The position numbers and the translations under genes were made by a program. Shown piece by piece: positions 1 through 10,142 of a stretch of DNA of 64,000 nt. Numbering within the stretch: the first letter of the stretch is position 1; every line of letters begins with the position of its first letter. Under the pieces are notes generated by a model. It was given only the letters and a program-made list of their open reading frames with translations. It did not search any database and had not been told where the DNA came from. The stretch spans positions 1,412,001-1,476,000 of the forward strand of contig WAID01000007.1 of assembly GCA_016584495.1 (NCBI GenBank). Reading direction: 5' to 3'. Origin of the DNA: Celoporthe dispersa (taxonomy: Eukaryota > Ascomycota > Sordariomycetes > Diaporthales > Cryphonectriaceae).

Positions 1-889
1 GCTGAGGCGGTTTGCAGGCCCGGGAGGGCATCACGGTGGTCCTGGCGGCCCTGGGGGTCCTGGTGGTGGCGGCGGCGATGGGCCATACGTGCCGAACCCG
101 TGCTCGTTCTATCTGCTGAACCTTGCTATTGACGTAGGTGTCTCCTTGTGCAAAAAAAAAAAAAAAAAAAAAAAAACAATCATGTGTGCCGCGCTGCGGT
201 TGTGGGACGATAGAAGTGCTAACTTTCCTCGGCAGACGACGCTCGGCATACCGATACTCATCTTCCTCCTGCGCATCTTCACCGGGCTGGTGTCGTATAC
301 ACCCCTCGGTCAGCCCCCGGAGTCGATCCAGTCCGGCCACTATGGCAACCCGCCCAACGCCTGGTGGTGGCTGAAGCAGTCGCTCATCTACTTCCTGGGC
401 CTCTTCGGGATGAAGTTCTGCGTGTTGGTTATCTTTCTCATGTTCCCGTGGATCTCGCGCGTCGGCGACTGGGCGCTGCGATGGACCGAGGGCGACGAGA
501 AGATCCAGATCATCTTCGTGATGATGCTGTTTCCGCTCATTATGAATGCGCTGCAGTATTACATCATCGACAGCTTTATCAAGAAGGCGACCACCAAGGA
601 GGACACCGAGGGCCACGGCGGGGCCGGCTCAGAGGGTGAGGGCTACCAGAGGGTGCGCACGGATGAGGACCTGATCGAGGGCCACGGCCCCCAGCAGAGA
701 CGGCAGTCGTCGGCGGAGGAGGGTGATGCGGATAAGAAGGGTGGCATGCGGTCACAGGCAAAGAAAGCAACAAGTCCCGCCCACGAGGAGTACGACCCGG
801 AGGTGGACGGCGACAGGACGGCGAGGGGCGGTAGCTCGTCTGCCACGGCAGAAGGCACCATGCCATCAGAGCTGTATCCCAAGGAATAG
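1..889 (+). CDS. STIMATE/YPL162C-type vacuolar membrane protein (5' partial)
   Basis: The 5' part lies outside the window. Reading runs open from base 2 to 133, then a GT-AG intron (134-235, phase 0) containing a 25-base A tract, then exon 236-889 ending in TAG. The Gly/Pro-rich loop leads into the hallmark NLAIDTTLGIPILIFLLR, which is formed exactly across the splice junction. At least three membrane segments follow: TTLGIP to VSYTP, LIYFLGLFGMKF to FPWI, and IIFVMMLFPLIMNALQYY. The last 100 residues are hydrophilic, charged and probably cytosolic. This matches the family of STIMATE (TMEM110) and the yeast vacuolar membrane protein YPL162C (PF12400). Animal STIMATE regulates ER-plasma-membrane calcium contacts; the fungal role is not established. 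The family assignment is confident, the function is inference. Confidence 0.85.
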   Translation, partial: LRRFAGPGGHHGGPGGPGGPGGGGGDGPYVPNPCSFYLLNLAIDVGVSLCKKKKKKKKTIMCAALRLWDDRSANFPRQTTLGIPILIFLLRIFTGLVSYTPLGQPPESIQSGHYGNPPNAWWWLKQSLIYFLGLFGMKFCVLVIFLMFPWISRVGDWALRWTEGDEKIQIIFVMMLFPLIMNALQYYIIDSFIKKATTKEDTEGHGGAGSEGEGYQRVRTDEDLIEGHGPQQRRQSSAEEGDADKKGGMRSQAKKATSPAHEEYDPEVDGDRTARGGSSSATAEGTMPSELYPKE

Positions 890-1242
890 ATCATGAAAGA
901 GAAGGGGGGCAGAGTTCGGTTTCACTGCCCTAGCCTGTTTGGATGTTCAATAGAGAAACAGCGGGGCAACATAGATTCTTGGAACATATTTTTGGAAAGA
1001 GCATATACCAACGAGACACTCTAGTGTATGTTCGAAGAGGGTCATACAGTGAAGCCGTGGCTCAAGTAAACCACTACATTCTCCCTCCAGAGTGAGAGAG
1101 GTAGATCACTATTTGCGTAATGTTCCTCCAGCTTACTGAGCACATCATCAATCTCACCCACCACTCATCCAGTCCCGTACACATTCTCAGCCTTCACAGT
1201 CGCAAGAGACGATGTAATCCCCTGCGAGCTATCCAACACGTC
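890..1242. other. Convergent 3' intergenic region
   Basis: Shared downstream region of two genes that end towards each other. It is AT-richer than the flanks, and I see no reading frame or repeat worth calling. Confidence 0.5.
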
Positions 1243-2698
1243 TCAAGTCTTCACAGCGGCAGCACTCGCAACACCCAGCAGCCCACGCGTATCCCACTTC
1301 AACCCATGCTTCACGAGCCACTCCGGGTCATGAATATCAACCAGCTTCCCCCGCCGCCACCGCCGCCGCCGTCCTCCGCCTTGACCCTCTTCGCGGCGGG
1401 GGAAATAGTTGGCCCCGCCCCTGGGCCTCGGCCGCGGCCGGTTCATCACGGACGTGGCTGCTGCCACCGGGTTGGTTGTCTTGACCTCCCAGTTCCGGGC
1501 GCGGGCGACGTCGCTAGGCCTCGGCGAGGAGTAGGGGCTGGTGGCGTTCCGCAGCGGGGACCGTTCCGGCACAGGCGGGCTGGGTAGTTCGAGAGGTAAC
1601 TCTGGCGGAGGCTCGGGGGGCCCGATGGGGGAGCTAGACGCGGCTGGCGCAGGAGAGGTAGACGTGTTGGGTGTGGTGGTGATGGTGGTGATGGCGGCGT
1701 CGCTGGACGGGATCTCGGGCTTGCTGCTTGAGACGGGAGGACCAAGAGGGAGCCGGGATGGTGGTTTAGGCTTCCGTAGGCCTTGACGCAGGGTGGTGAT
1801 GAGGGGCGGCGTGCCGAAGGGAGGATGATCTGGCGGGGAATGAGCCGTGATCGGTAGGGGAGGGGAGGGGCGTCGTGGGCGGTGGCTTCAACGGACTTTC
1901 CTCGAGAGAGGCGGTGATGGAGGTGGGCGTCCTGGGCGTCGTAAGGTTCCCGCTCGTCCTGGTGGAGGCCTTGGTCATGGGTGAGAGATCCTTGAGGTCT
2001 GGGTCCTCGGAGAAGGCGGCATCGGTGTCGAGCCACTGGGGGACCGGCTCTTCTGGCACTTCTGGGATGCGCAGGGAGAGTTGAGGCTATACGGTCTTGG
2101 AGTCAGCAGAGGGAGGCCTTACGAGAGAAGGATTGGGAGGGAGGGAGCTGCCCTCGGTATGCCTACCTTTTGAGGAATCGGCGACAACATCTCGGGTTGT
2201 CTCTGTGCCTGTCCCTGCCACTCCTGTGCCTCCTGCTTCTGTCGAAGCCCTTTCACAATCTCTCCGATGGAGACCGCCTTGGAAGATCCATTGCTGATCG
2301 ACCTCCTCACGTCTCCTGGCAACACAGGCCAGGTTTCCTTGTTCTTGGTCTTCTGCCCCCCCTGCAAAAGACATGGGCGCGTTCCATAAAGACGTCACAG
2401 AAGACGCGGGAGAACCAGCCGCCAGACGTACATTGTCCACCAACGATATGGACCCCGTCGGCGCAGTCCTTGTTCTGGTGTATTCAGAAGAACCGCGCAG
2501 GCTCGATGCCCTCTTGCTGCTTCGCCTCCGCGCGACGCCCAGGTTATCAACGTGGAGCCGGCATGCGTGGCAGTAGGCTGTGAGCTGGGTCTCGACGCTG
2601 TCTATGTCGCCATGCTGGGCGCAGCGTCTGGGGCACTCTGTTCGTGATCGGATTGTGTGATTACAGAGTATGTGCCAGCGTACTTCTTGATAGCACAT
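1243..2698 (-). CDS. Uncharacterised fungal protein with N-terminal Cys motif
   Basis: Start ATG at 2698. Exons: 2698-2432, 2361-2167, 2086-1243; introns 2431-2362 (GTACGT...TTTTGCAG) and 2166-2087 (GTAGGC...GTATAG, with a CTGAC branch site). The N-terminus has cysteines at residues 2, 12, 22 and 26 and resembles small Cys-motif openings seen in many Pezizomycotina hypothetical proteins, possibly metal binding. The middle is a charged Gln-rich helix (EIVKGLRQKQEAQEWQGQAQ) and the rest is Pro/Ser/Thr-rich and disordered, ending in a conserved-looking WLVKHGLKWDTRG. The frame changes once between about 1880 and 1800, near three CCCC runs, with no usable splice sites; a one-base assembly error is the simplest reading. 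I do not recognise a function. Confidence 0.65.
1800..1880 (-). other. Unexplained one-base frame change inside the Cys-motif gene
   Basis: Upstream the frame encodes LEESPLKPPPTTPLPSP; downstream a different frame encodes PITAHSPPDHPPFGTPPL and runs on to the stop. Both sides look coding. There is no GT-AG pair to bridge them. Plus-strand GGGG runs at 1857-1873 are a likely place for a missed or extra base. Confidence 0.5.
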
Positions 2699-2937
2699 TT
2701 TCTTTCGGGGAGAGAATTGTGCTTTGGGAGGCTATTATTCTCCTAGGGCGTCTTCTCTGTAGGGGATTCGAGAATTGTGTATATATGTGCGTGTGGTTGG
2801 AGGAGTCAAAAACACCATCAGGCGAGACGATCGCATAGTGACTTATACGCAAATCATTTCTTCCCGACACGCCGGATACAGATGTACCACGAGCAGCGCA
2901 TGACCGCCACTTGGCAGATCCCATCCCGTCACATCAG

Positions 2938-2942
<5 letters not shown>

Positions 2943-2977
<35 letters not shown>
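2943..2977. repeat. (TC)n microsatellite
   Basis: Uninterrupted TC dinucleotide tract in the upstream region of the Cys-motif gene. Confidence 0.9.
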
Positions 2978-2981
<4 letters not shown>

Positions 2982-4086
2982 ATCAATCCATGCCCCGCTT
3001 GGGGAGGGGGGGGGGTTCTTGAAACCGCATCGGTATAAGTCTCGATCTCAAGGCCGGCGCGCATCTTTTGAAAAAGATACGGAGGTCCCCGCCGTGAAAA
3101 TGGGTCGCTGGCCCCGCGCATGACAGCTCGTTCAGCCCGTGTGGGTGACATTCGGTACAAGAGACAAGTCGTCTTGCGAATCCTATAGGCCGGGTTTGGG
3201 TTCGCGCTGTGCCAGCTGCCCAATTCGGTAACCGTGAGCGCAGGTAAAGGAGGCTAGGGGCCGCGTATGTGCAGTGAACTGAGAGAGTGGTGAAGATGAT
3301 GATGATCATCATGGGTGCTGCACGGAATTCTTACTCGGCACAGTACGTGTCCCCGAGAAAGGCGAAGAACCGTCATGGCCCCATTCTCCCTCAATCATCA
3401 TATATTCAAGACCAATCGTGGTGGGACAGGGAAAGCAAGGCTTTGGTTGCCCCGTCCGCAGACGATGGCGCGGCTAAACCTGTGGGCTGCAGAGGATGCA
3501 TACAGTGTCGCGCCATGTCTGCCTGTGGTATAGCGAGGGTGCGACGTGTGTGGTAGAAATCTATGGGCGTATTTCATGCGTCCCGTCTCGGCCACGGCCG
3601 CTGCTCTTCTCCAGGGCGTCGTCCGCTTGGTGCGACCTGGTGTCTCTCGCCTCAGCTCCGGTCTCAGGGCTGACCCTCCCATCATACCGATGTGGGAACT
3701 AGTATGGGGAGCCAGCTGCAAAGTCGGCGATTCTGCCAGTATTGTGCCGAGGGTAGTACAGTAGCCACCTACCTGCTGTTGGGTTCTCGTATGGGCTAAG
3801 ACTGACCGATAGACCGAATAAGCAGATATTATGGAATCGCTTGCCGGGCTCTCTCGCGTCTGATACCTTAGCAGGTCCAGACATGAAACGAGAAGTGCGA
3901 GGCTATCCGTCGATCGAGCTCCCCGTGCGTGTCTTCCACCGCGAGAGGGGTTCCAGGCTTGTGAACATCACTGTTGGAAGCATGCAGCTGGAACAGAGAG
4001 GAAACCAGTCGCGGCCGAGACTAACCGAGTATCACCACTCTTTAGGCGATCGACAGTAGCCGTCGAATGCAAGAGCAAGTCATAAC

Positions 4087-4087
<1 letters not shown>

Positions 4088-4117
<30 letters not shown>
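4088..4117. repeat. (GT)n microsatellite
   Basis: About fifteen GT units, followed immediately by TTG repeats. Confidence 0.9.
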
Positions 4118-4118
<1 letters not shown>

Positions 4119-5558
4119 GTTGTTGTTCTTGTTGTTGATGATGCTCACGGCGTACCAGAGTCTCGTTTGAGCACCGCGTAGAGCAGACCTTGATATCAAC
4201 CGTCGATGGTCGCATCTGCCGAAGATGGACCTCAAGACATACGCTATAGGCCCGGGACGTAAGTGGCTTCGAGACCATCAATCAATCGGTGGGTGACATC
4301 CCCCCCAAGGTTTGATCGGCCCCACCTTGAGCCCTCACACTCTCACCCGCTCTGTCTCTCTCTCTTAATCTCATCACGCCTCACCTGCTTGTCATCTCTA
4401 TCATCTCACCGACTCGACGACATTATCTGGATCCGAGGACATGCGGACGGTTCAAGACCGGATCTAGGTGAGTAGTGGAGAAGAATTGAGCCGGACCGGG
4501 TCGGCGACGCTGATCTCTTCTGATGGGGGGGGGGGCTTACATGAGTCGTCGAGGAGGAGATTGTTCTCTACTATGTACAATTACATAGTATGACAAAGAA
4601 ACGACGAGCGCGGTGTGCGCTGGCAACCCTGCAGATGGTCAGCCAGATATGCAGGAAGCAAGTGCAGCGTAACATTCTCTCCGTTATGACTCACATGGCG
4701 AGCTGAAAAGCCGGGCAGGAGGGATGCCGGCACTGGACTGTGCAGCAACCAAGAGTAAGCAAGCCGTGGTGGGGGTGGAGAGAGGGTTTGGGGAAAGAGC
4801 GAGCCTGTTTATTCTATGCAGACCCAGGAGCACCTAAGCCCATCTACTACTTATTGTACTGTTATGGTACCAGATTCTCATGACGTACGTCGTCAGCTCT
4901 GGTGCCTGATGGCCGGATCTGTCCAACCCTCTCTCTTCTCTAGCCTGGCCTAGACTGGCCTTGCCTTGCCTTGCCTACGTTCTCCCGAGGAGGGAAAGAA
5001 GAAGAAGAAAAGAAACAAAAAGAAAGCAGGAAGAAGAAGGAAAAAAAGAGGTGGTGTTAGGTCTTGGATATAGTTTAAGCTCTTCGCTACTCGATATTCC
5101 TCAGCATGTGTCTTGCGTGAGTCTCTCTACAGTCAATAATCAATCTTGTATGTACGTGCCAGAGCAGTAGAAGAGAGGCGATGGGGTTGCATTCCGTTGA
5201 TCTGCCCGAGGGATCAGGGGCTCAGGACCATGTCCTCTGGTATCCATCAAGCCATCTCATCGTCTGTAGTAAAGCCCACCCAGGGTAAACTTTCTTACTA
5301 ATACGTGTTGTATGTACCGTAGTACCGTACAGTGTACTGCGTGGTACGCAAGGTTACGCTTGCAGGCCGCAGGGGCTGCACCAACCTAAGTCCGCTATTA
5401 CCGATGCGTTGTCTCGCTCACAAGCTACCGCTTCTTTGACATGCTCCTCCAAAAACATGCGTCGATGATTAGATGCAGTCTAGCAGAGCGCTATCCCCAT
5501 CCCTGAGAATATCAACCAGCAGAGCCCCCTCTCTCTTCTCTTGTGGACGCCCGCGCAG

Positions 5559-5566
5559 TATATAAT
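5559..5566 (+). promoter_or_regulatory. TATA-box-like element upstream of the Zn2Cys6 gene
   Basis: TATATAAT in an otherwise GC-rich stretch, followed by pyrimidine-rich sequence typical of fungal transcription starts. It lies about 680 bases before the ATG, which would imply a long 5' leader. Inference from sequence only. Confidence 0.35.
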
Positions 5567-6245
5567 CCTGGCGCCGACTAGCCCATTTCCTCCCGTCTTC
5601 TCTGCTTATTCTGTTTGCGACCTTCGAGTCTACTCTTGCGTGGTCTGAGGTGGACGTCGAGAGCTCTCCAACACCGCCCCCGCCTTGACACGTTTCTTCT
5701 CGCCTCCACAGCTCAACACGCGATCCGCTGGACGTTCCGGCTGCCTCCCCAGTGTATTCTCCTGTGAGTCTGCGCGCCCGTTTCCCCCCGTCGCGCTCAT
5801 GTCCTCAGCCCCGCGCCTCACTGCTGGGCACCGCACCAGGCAAGCGCCTTTGCTGCGCGGGGCAGGCTGCATGCATAAGCAAGAGAAGAGGAGAGGACAG
5901 GGCAAACTCGGCTGACATCTCAGGTAGCTAGGCAGTGCCCAACATCCATCTCCCTTGGGTCTCAACTCGAACGACCAGCTCGTGCGACGACGGCAACATC
6001 GGCAGCCCTCCCCTTCTCACAGCTGAATTGGACGCGGACCGTCTGCGAAACGGTCCAGCAGCTTCCAGAGAGAGAGATTGCGGGCGCGGCAGTCCATGGT
6101 CTGCCTCAGAACCCTACGAGCAGCCTTCTGAGACAAGATCCGCCCCACAAATCTCCATCTTGGGCACGGTCATCTTGGTCGAGCAGTGTCCCCGATCCAC
6201 CACTCTTCTGATCAGCCTGTAACCGCCTCATCAACAGCTTCCGCC

Positions 6246-9112
6246 ATGACACCGTCGCCCTCGTCGAATACCCCGTCGTCAGGCGCGGGGCGCTCTCCTG
6301 ACCAGCTTCGGGTGGTCAGGAAGCGGAACAGAGTTCCTCTAAGCTGTTACCCGTGTCGATCAAGAAAGTGAGAGGCATCACCCCACTGTCCTCGTTCATT
6401 TCTGTTGCACTGCTGACAACCTGAGCAGGCTGTATGAGGCCCCCGGAAGCGGACATGTAGCAGGCGCCGGCAGCCTTCTGACTAAGCTGACAATGTTCAC
6501 AGGAAATGCGACAGAAGCCATCCATGCAGCAACTGCGTGAAGCGAGAGGGTGCTGACACTCTATCCTGCTCCTACGCGACGCCTGCTAATCGCAAAAGGA
6601 ACCAGACTCAGGGATCAAATGCCCCCGATGACATGCAGAACCGAATCGACCGCCTGGAGGGTCTCGTGCTGTCTCTGATGCACGGCGGCGCCAACATCTC
6701 CCCGTCAGATGCTGCTGCCGCCGCCGCCGCCGTTGCCGCCAGCTCCAGCAGCTCCAAGTCTGGGCCCGGCGCCGCCAACTCGGCCACGCCCGCCTCTTCC
6801 TCTGCCAGGATGGACGAGGACGAAAACCTCGTCGACGACGGTGAAGAGGATAGCGACATCGACGACGGTCTCGCCAATTCGCTGGGAGTGCTCAAGGTAG
6901 ACACCGACCGGGGCAAGTCCATGTACATTGGGCAAGAGCATTGGCATACTATTCTCGCCGACATATCTGAAGTCAAAAACTACTTCATCAGCCATAAGAA
7001 GGAGCTGGAGAAGAGTTATGAGAAGGTACTCCTGAGCAAGCCGGAAACGGCTCGGGACGGGCCTACCTTTCTCATGGGAGCGACCGCTGCAACGGACGTT
7101 GAGCTGAGGGCGGAGTTGCCTCCCAAGTCACACGTGCTGACGCTATGTGGCCGGTATTTCAACTCGATGGACAATGCCGTCAATATAGTCCATGCGCCCA
7201 CCTTCCACCAACAGCTGCGAGCGCACTGGCAAGACCCGTCGAGAACGCCCATCATGTGGCTGGGCTTGCTCTACTCTGTGCTGTGCCTAGCCATGCTGAG
7301 CTATCACAAAGTTGGGGATGAGCCCCCGGAGTGGAAGGGTCGGACCCTCGAGCTGGCTGCTGAGTACAGGCTGCGGACTGTGCAGTGCCTCATAGCTGGT
7401 GATTACACGAAGCCGGGAGAGTATACCGTGGAGACCATGCTGCTCTACATCTTTGGGGAGTTTTCATCCAGGTGGGACGCGGATCTGTCACTTTACCTAA
7501 TCAATTCAGTCGTGACGCGGGTAGCTTTCCGGATGGGCTATCACAGGGACGCCAAATGGTTCCCCTCGCTCACTCCATTTCAAGCTGTAAGCTGGATCAC
7601 TGCAATCGCCCTAAAAGCCGTGCTGCGCTGACATCGGATCCCCACTGCAGGAGATGAGACGACGGACATGGGCTCTGCTGAGGATGTCCGATGTCGTCTT
7701 CTCACATCAAGTTTCGCTGCCGAGTATGATCTACGACCATGATTGTGATACGCAGCTGCCAAACAACATCTTCGACGAGGAGTTCGGCCCGGACACCAAG
7801 GTTCTGCCTCCGTCGCGACCAATCTCGGAGCCTACCCCCATCAGCTACATGATCGCGAAGGTCAAGCTGTGTCTGGAGCTGGGGAGCATCCTCCAAGCTA
7901 CGAGCCGTGTTGGGAAGCAGGTGCCATATGACGAGATCCTACGGTTCGACGCAAGGCTGCGTGAACTCCGGGAGGAGCTTCCTCCGCACCTGAAGATGCA
8001 ACCCCTCGAGGGCTCACACGAACCCTTGACGCTGATCGTCGCGCGCTTCAACGTGGACATTCTCTACCTGAAGATCATGTGTCTGCTCCACCGAAAGTAT
8101 CAGGCGCGGTCGCGACACAACCCACGGTATGCCCACTCACGGCGGTCCGCGATCGAGGCAGCGCTGGAGATGCTGTCGCATCTGAAGGTGCTGCACCGCG
8201 AGTCACAGCCCAACGGTCGGCTGCGCTCGATCAAGTGGTACGTGGCGTCGATCGCCACCAAGGAGTTCCTGTTGCCCTCGATGCTGATTACCCTCGATCT
8301 GCACTTCGACAAGCAGATGGAACGGGCCAATCAGCGGCAGGACTCACAGTCGCTGTTCTTCTGGACGCCGGAACAGCGGCTGGAGATGATTCGTAGTCTC
8401 GAGGCGGCACGGGACATCTGGGAGGGCCTGGCAGACGGCTCCATGGAGGCTGTCAAGGCCCACAACATTGTCAAGATCATGCTTGACAAGATAAACAGCC
8501 CTGCGACAGAGGGCGCAAGCGCCGGGCCCACGCCTGCGATGGCACCGCCTGCAGTGCCGATGAAGGACGACATGTTTGCCAGCCTGGACGATGTCCATAT
8601 GCAACCCGAGCACACCGCCGCCATGACGCTGGGCCTGATGTCCTCTGGTGGTCTGACGCCGAACACTGCAGCTGCATTTGGCGGCACTGTACAGAGCCCT
8701 GGTGGCACGGCGTACCCTGCTATGGATCTCTCGGTGCCACAGGGCGAGAGGACGGGCATGACACCCGACTACTCGGGAGACCTGGGAATGAACCCCGGGT
8801 CGCCGTTCTCATCCATGTTCAATGCCATGGGTAACGGGATGGAAATGGGGCAAAACTTCGACTGGGTGAGTACCACCATCATCTCCTTGCGCTCCGGAAG
8901 TGGGGTCTGCGGAGTAGAGAGAGGACCTCTTTTATGCTGATCATGTCTCGTAGGATGCTCTACAAAACTATACCGAGAACACCACCTGGGGAACGGACGG
9001 TCAATTCCAAACCTTCCTGACTGGGGATCAACCGGCGCCCCAAGCGGGTGACCCATCGCCGAGCTCCGGCGAGAGCTACTCATTCAGCACACCAGGGAGC
9101 AGCTCGAAATGA
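6246..9112 (+). CDS. Zn2Cys6 fungal-specific transcription factor
   Basis: Exons 6246-6367, 6429-6431, 6503-7586, 7651-8865, 8954-9112; 860 aa. The start has a good context (GCCATGA). A binuclear zinc cluster lies near the N-terminus, Cys 34, 37, 44, 50, 53 and 64, with basic RSRKLKC after the second Cys. The C-X6-C spacing is reached only if a 3-nt exon (GCT) is included between the first two introns; both introns have a GCTGACAA branch site. After an acidic/Ala/Ser linker comes a fungal transcription-factor middle homology region (about residues 190-560), including the EMRRRTWALL motif formed across intron 3. The C-terminus is Gly/Pro/Met/Ser-rich, a likely activation region. A nuclear DNA-binding regulator of unknown targets; I cannot name the orthologue. 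Confidence 0.88.
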
Positions 9113-10142
9113 TTAGGGTATCGCGGATGCCGTCTTGTGGCTAACGATGATGAATTCAGCTGGCTCACTATCCTGTGCAGGAAGCGCGCGGCCGGGTGTC
9201 GGCGGATCAAAAACGGACAAGGACTGGCTGGCTAGAATTTTCTGGAATGAGTTGTACAAGAATCAAATACCCATCTCCCTGTCCCTATGATGACCACGGA
9301 CTGCAGATTCAGCTCGACGAGGTTGGTCGGTCTCCCTATGTGCCGGTGCCAGCCAGAAACTCCATCCTGTGTTCCTGATAGTTGGCTGGCCTGAGCAGCA
9401 GGCAATCAGGGCGCAGCTGTGATAGTCCTTCTGTCTTGACTAGCCATGATTCGTGCTACGGGAATGCACACAACGTAACTACGTATAAATAGACATCTTT
9501 ACCAATATTTCCTCTACCTTGCCTTGATGGCGGCGTTCCGTCCTACTGCGCGGACAGGCTGGCCGTTGACGTGTGTCGCTGAGAGGTCCGACCATCTGGA
9601 CTTTCAATTCTGGCATGCACAGTTTCCAAACTAGAATTCACGCCGTCCAAATCTTGCCTCATAAAATACTCGGTGTGATTGCCGGGTTATTATTATTGTT
9701 GTTACTATTATTATCTTGGCCGATGCATACGGAGCGGGCTTTTCTTGAGGGCTAATTACATAGCAATGACCCGAGTTCGGTCCTCCTGATTTGGGAGCTC
9801 CCTCTTTAGAAGTTAGAGACCGGCAGGGGCCCGTATATGGTGGGCAAATTTGATACTTTTCAATGTACGTAAAGTATTTAACAAATCGCAGGATCTGGCA
9901 TCTTGTTTCATGCTTATTCCCGTTGTGGCCCCAGCGACTTCCTCCAGGATGTATTCCTCACATGCCGCCGAGTAACCCCCCCCCTCTTCCTCCTCAAATT
10001 TTATGTATAGACAAGGAGGTCAAGTACATGTACGATCGATGCATGTAGGCTAAGTAGGCAACACCAACGACCGATGCAGTCCTGGAAGATGGAAAGGCGG
10101 GGGGTGCCCTTGGTATCCTGTTGTTATTTTTTTCTTTCTTCT
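9113..10142. other. Intergenic region between convergent genes
   Basis: About 1 kb between the Zn2Cys6 stop and the amylase stop. AT-rich patches, including TTATTATTATTG at about 9685-9715, fit 3' UTR and polyadenylation sequence. No gene seen. Confidence 0.5.

Larger units (their letters stand above)
2699..6245. other. Long intergenic region, divergent promoters
   Basis: This 3.5 kb separates two divergently transcribed genes. It holds a (TC)n tract (2943-2977), a (GT)n tract with a TTG tail (4088-4135), a CCTTG repeat (4960-4977), A/G-rich stretches near 4980-5060 and pyrimidine-rich blocks close to 5520-5600. Open frames are short and compositionally unlike the neighbours; none is supported. 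Confidence 0.5.

Noticed and set aside
152..176. A25 tract as a sign of a retroposed mRNA or transposon end
   Set aside because: It lies inside a well-formed intron with conserved exons on both sides and shows no target-site duplication.
6368..6502. Single-intron model for the start of the Zn2Cys6 gene
   Set aside because: It gives C-X5-C in the zinc cluster instead of C-X6-C; the two-intron model with a GCT microexon has better sites and the canonical motif.
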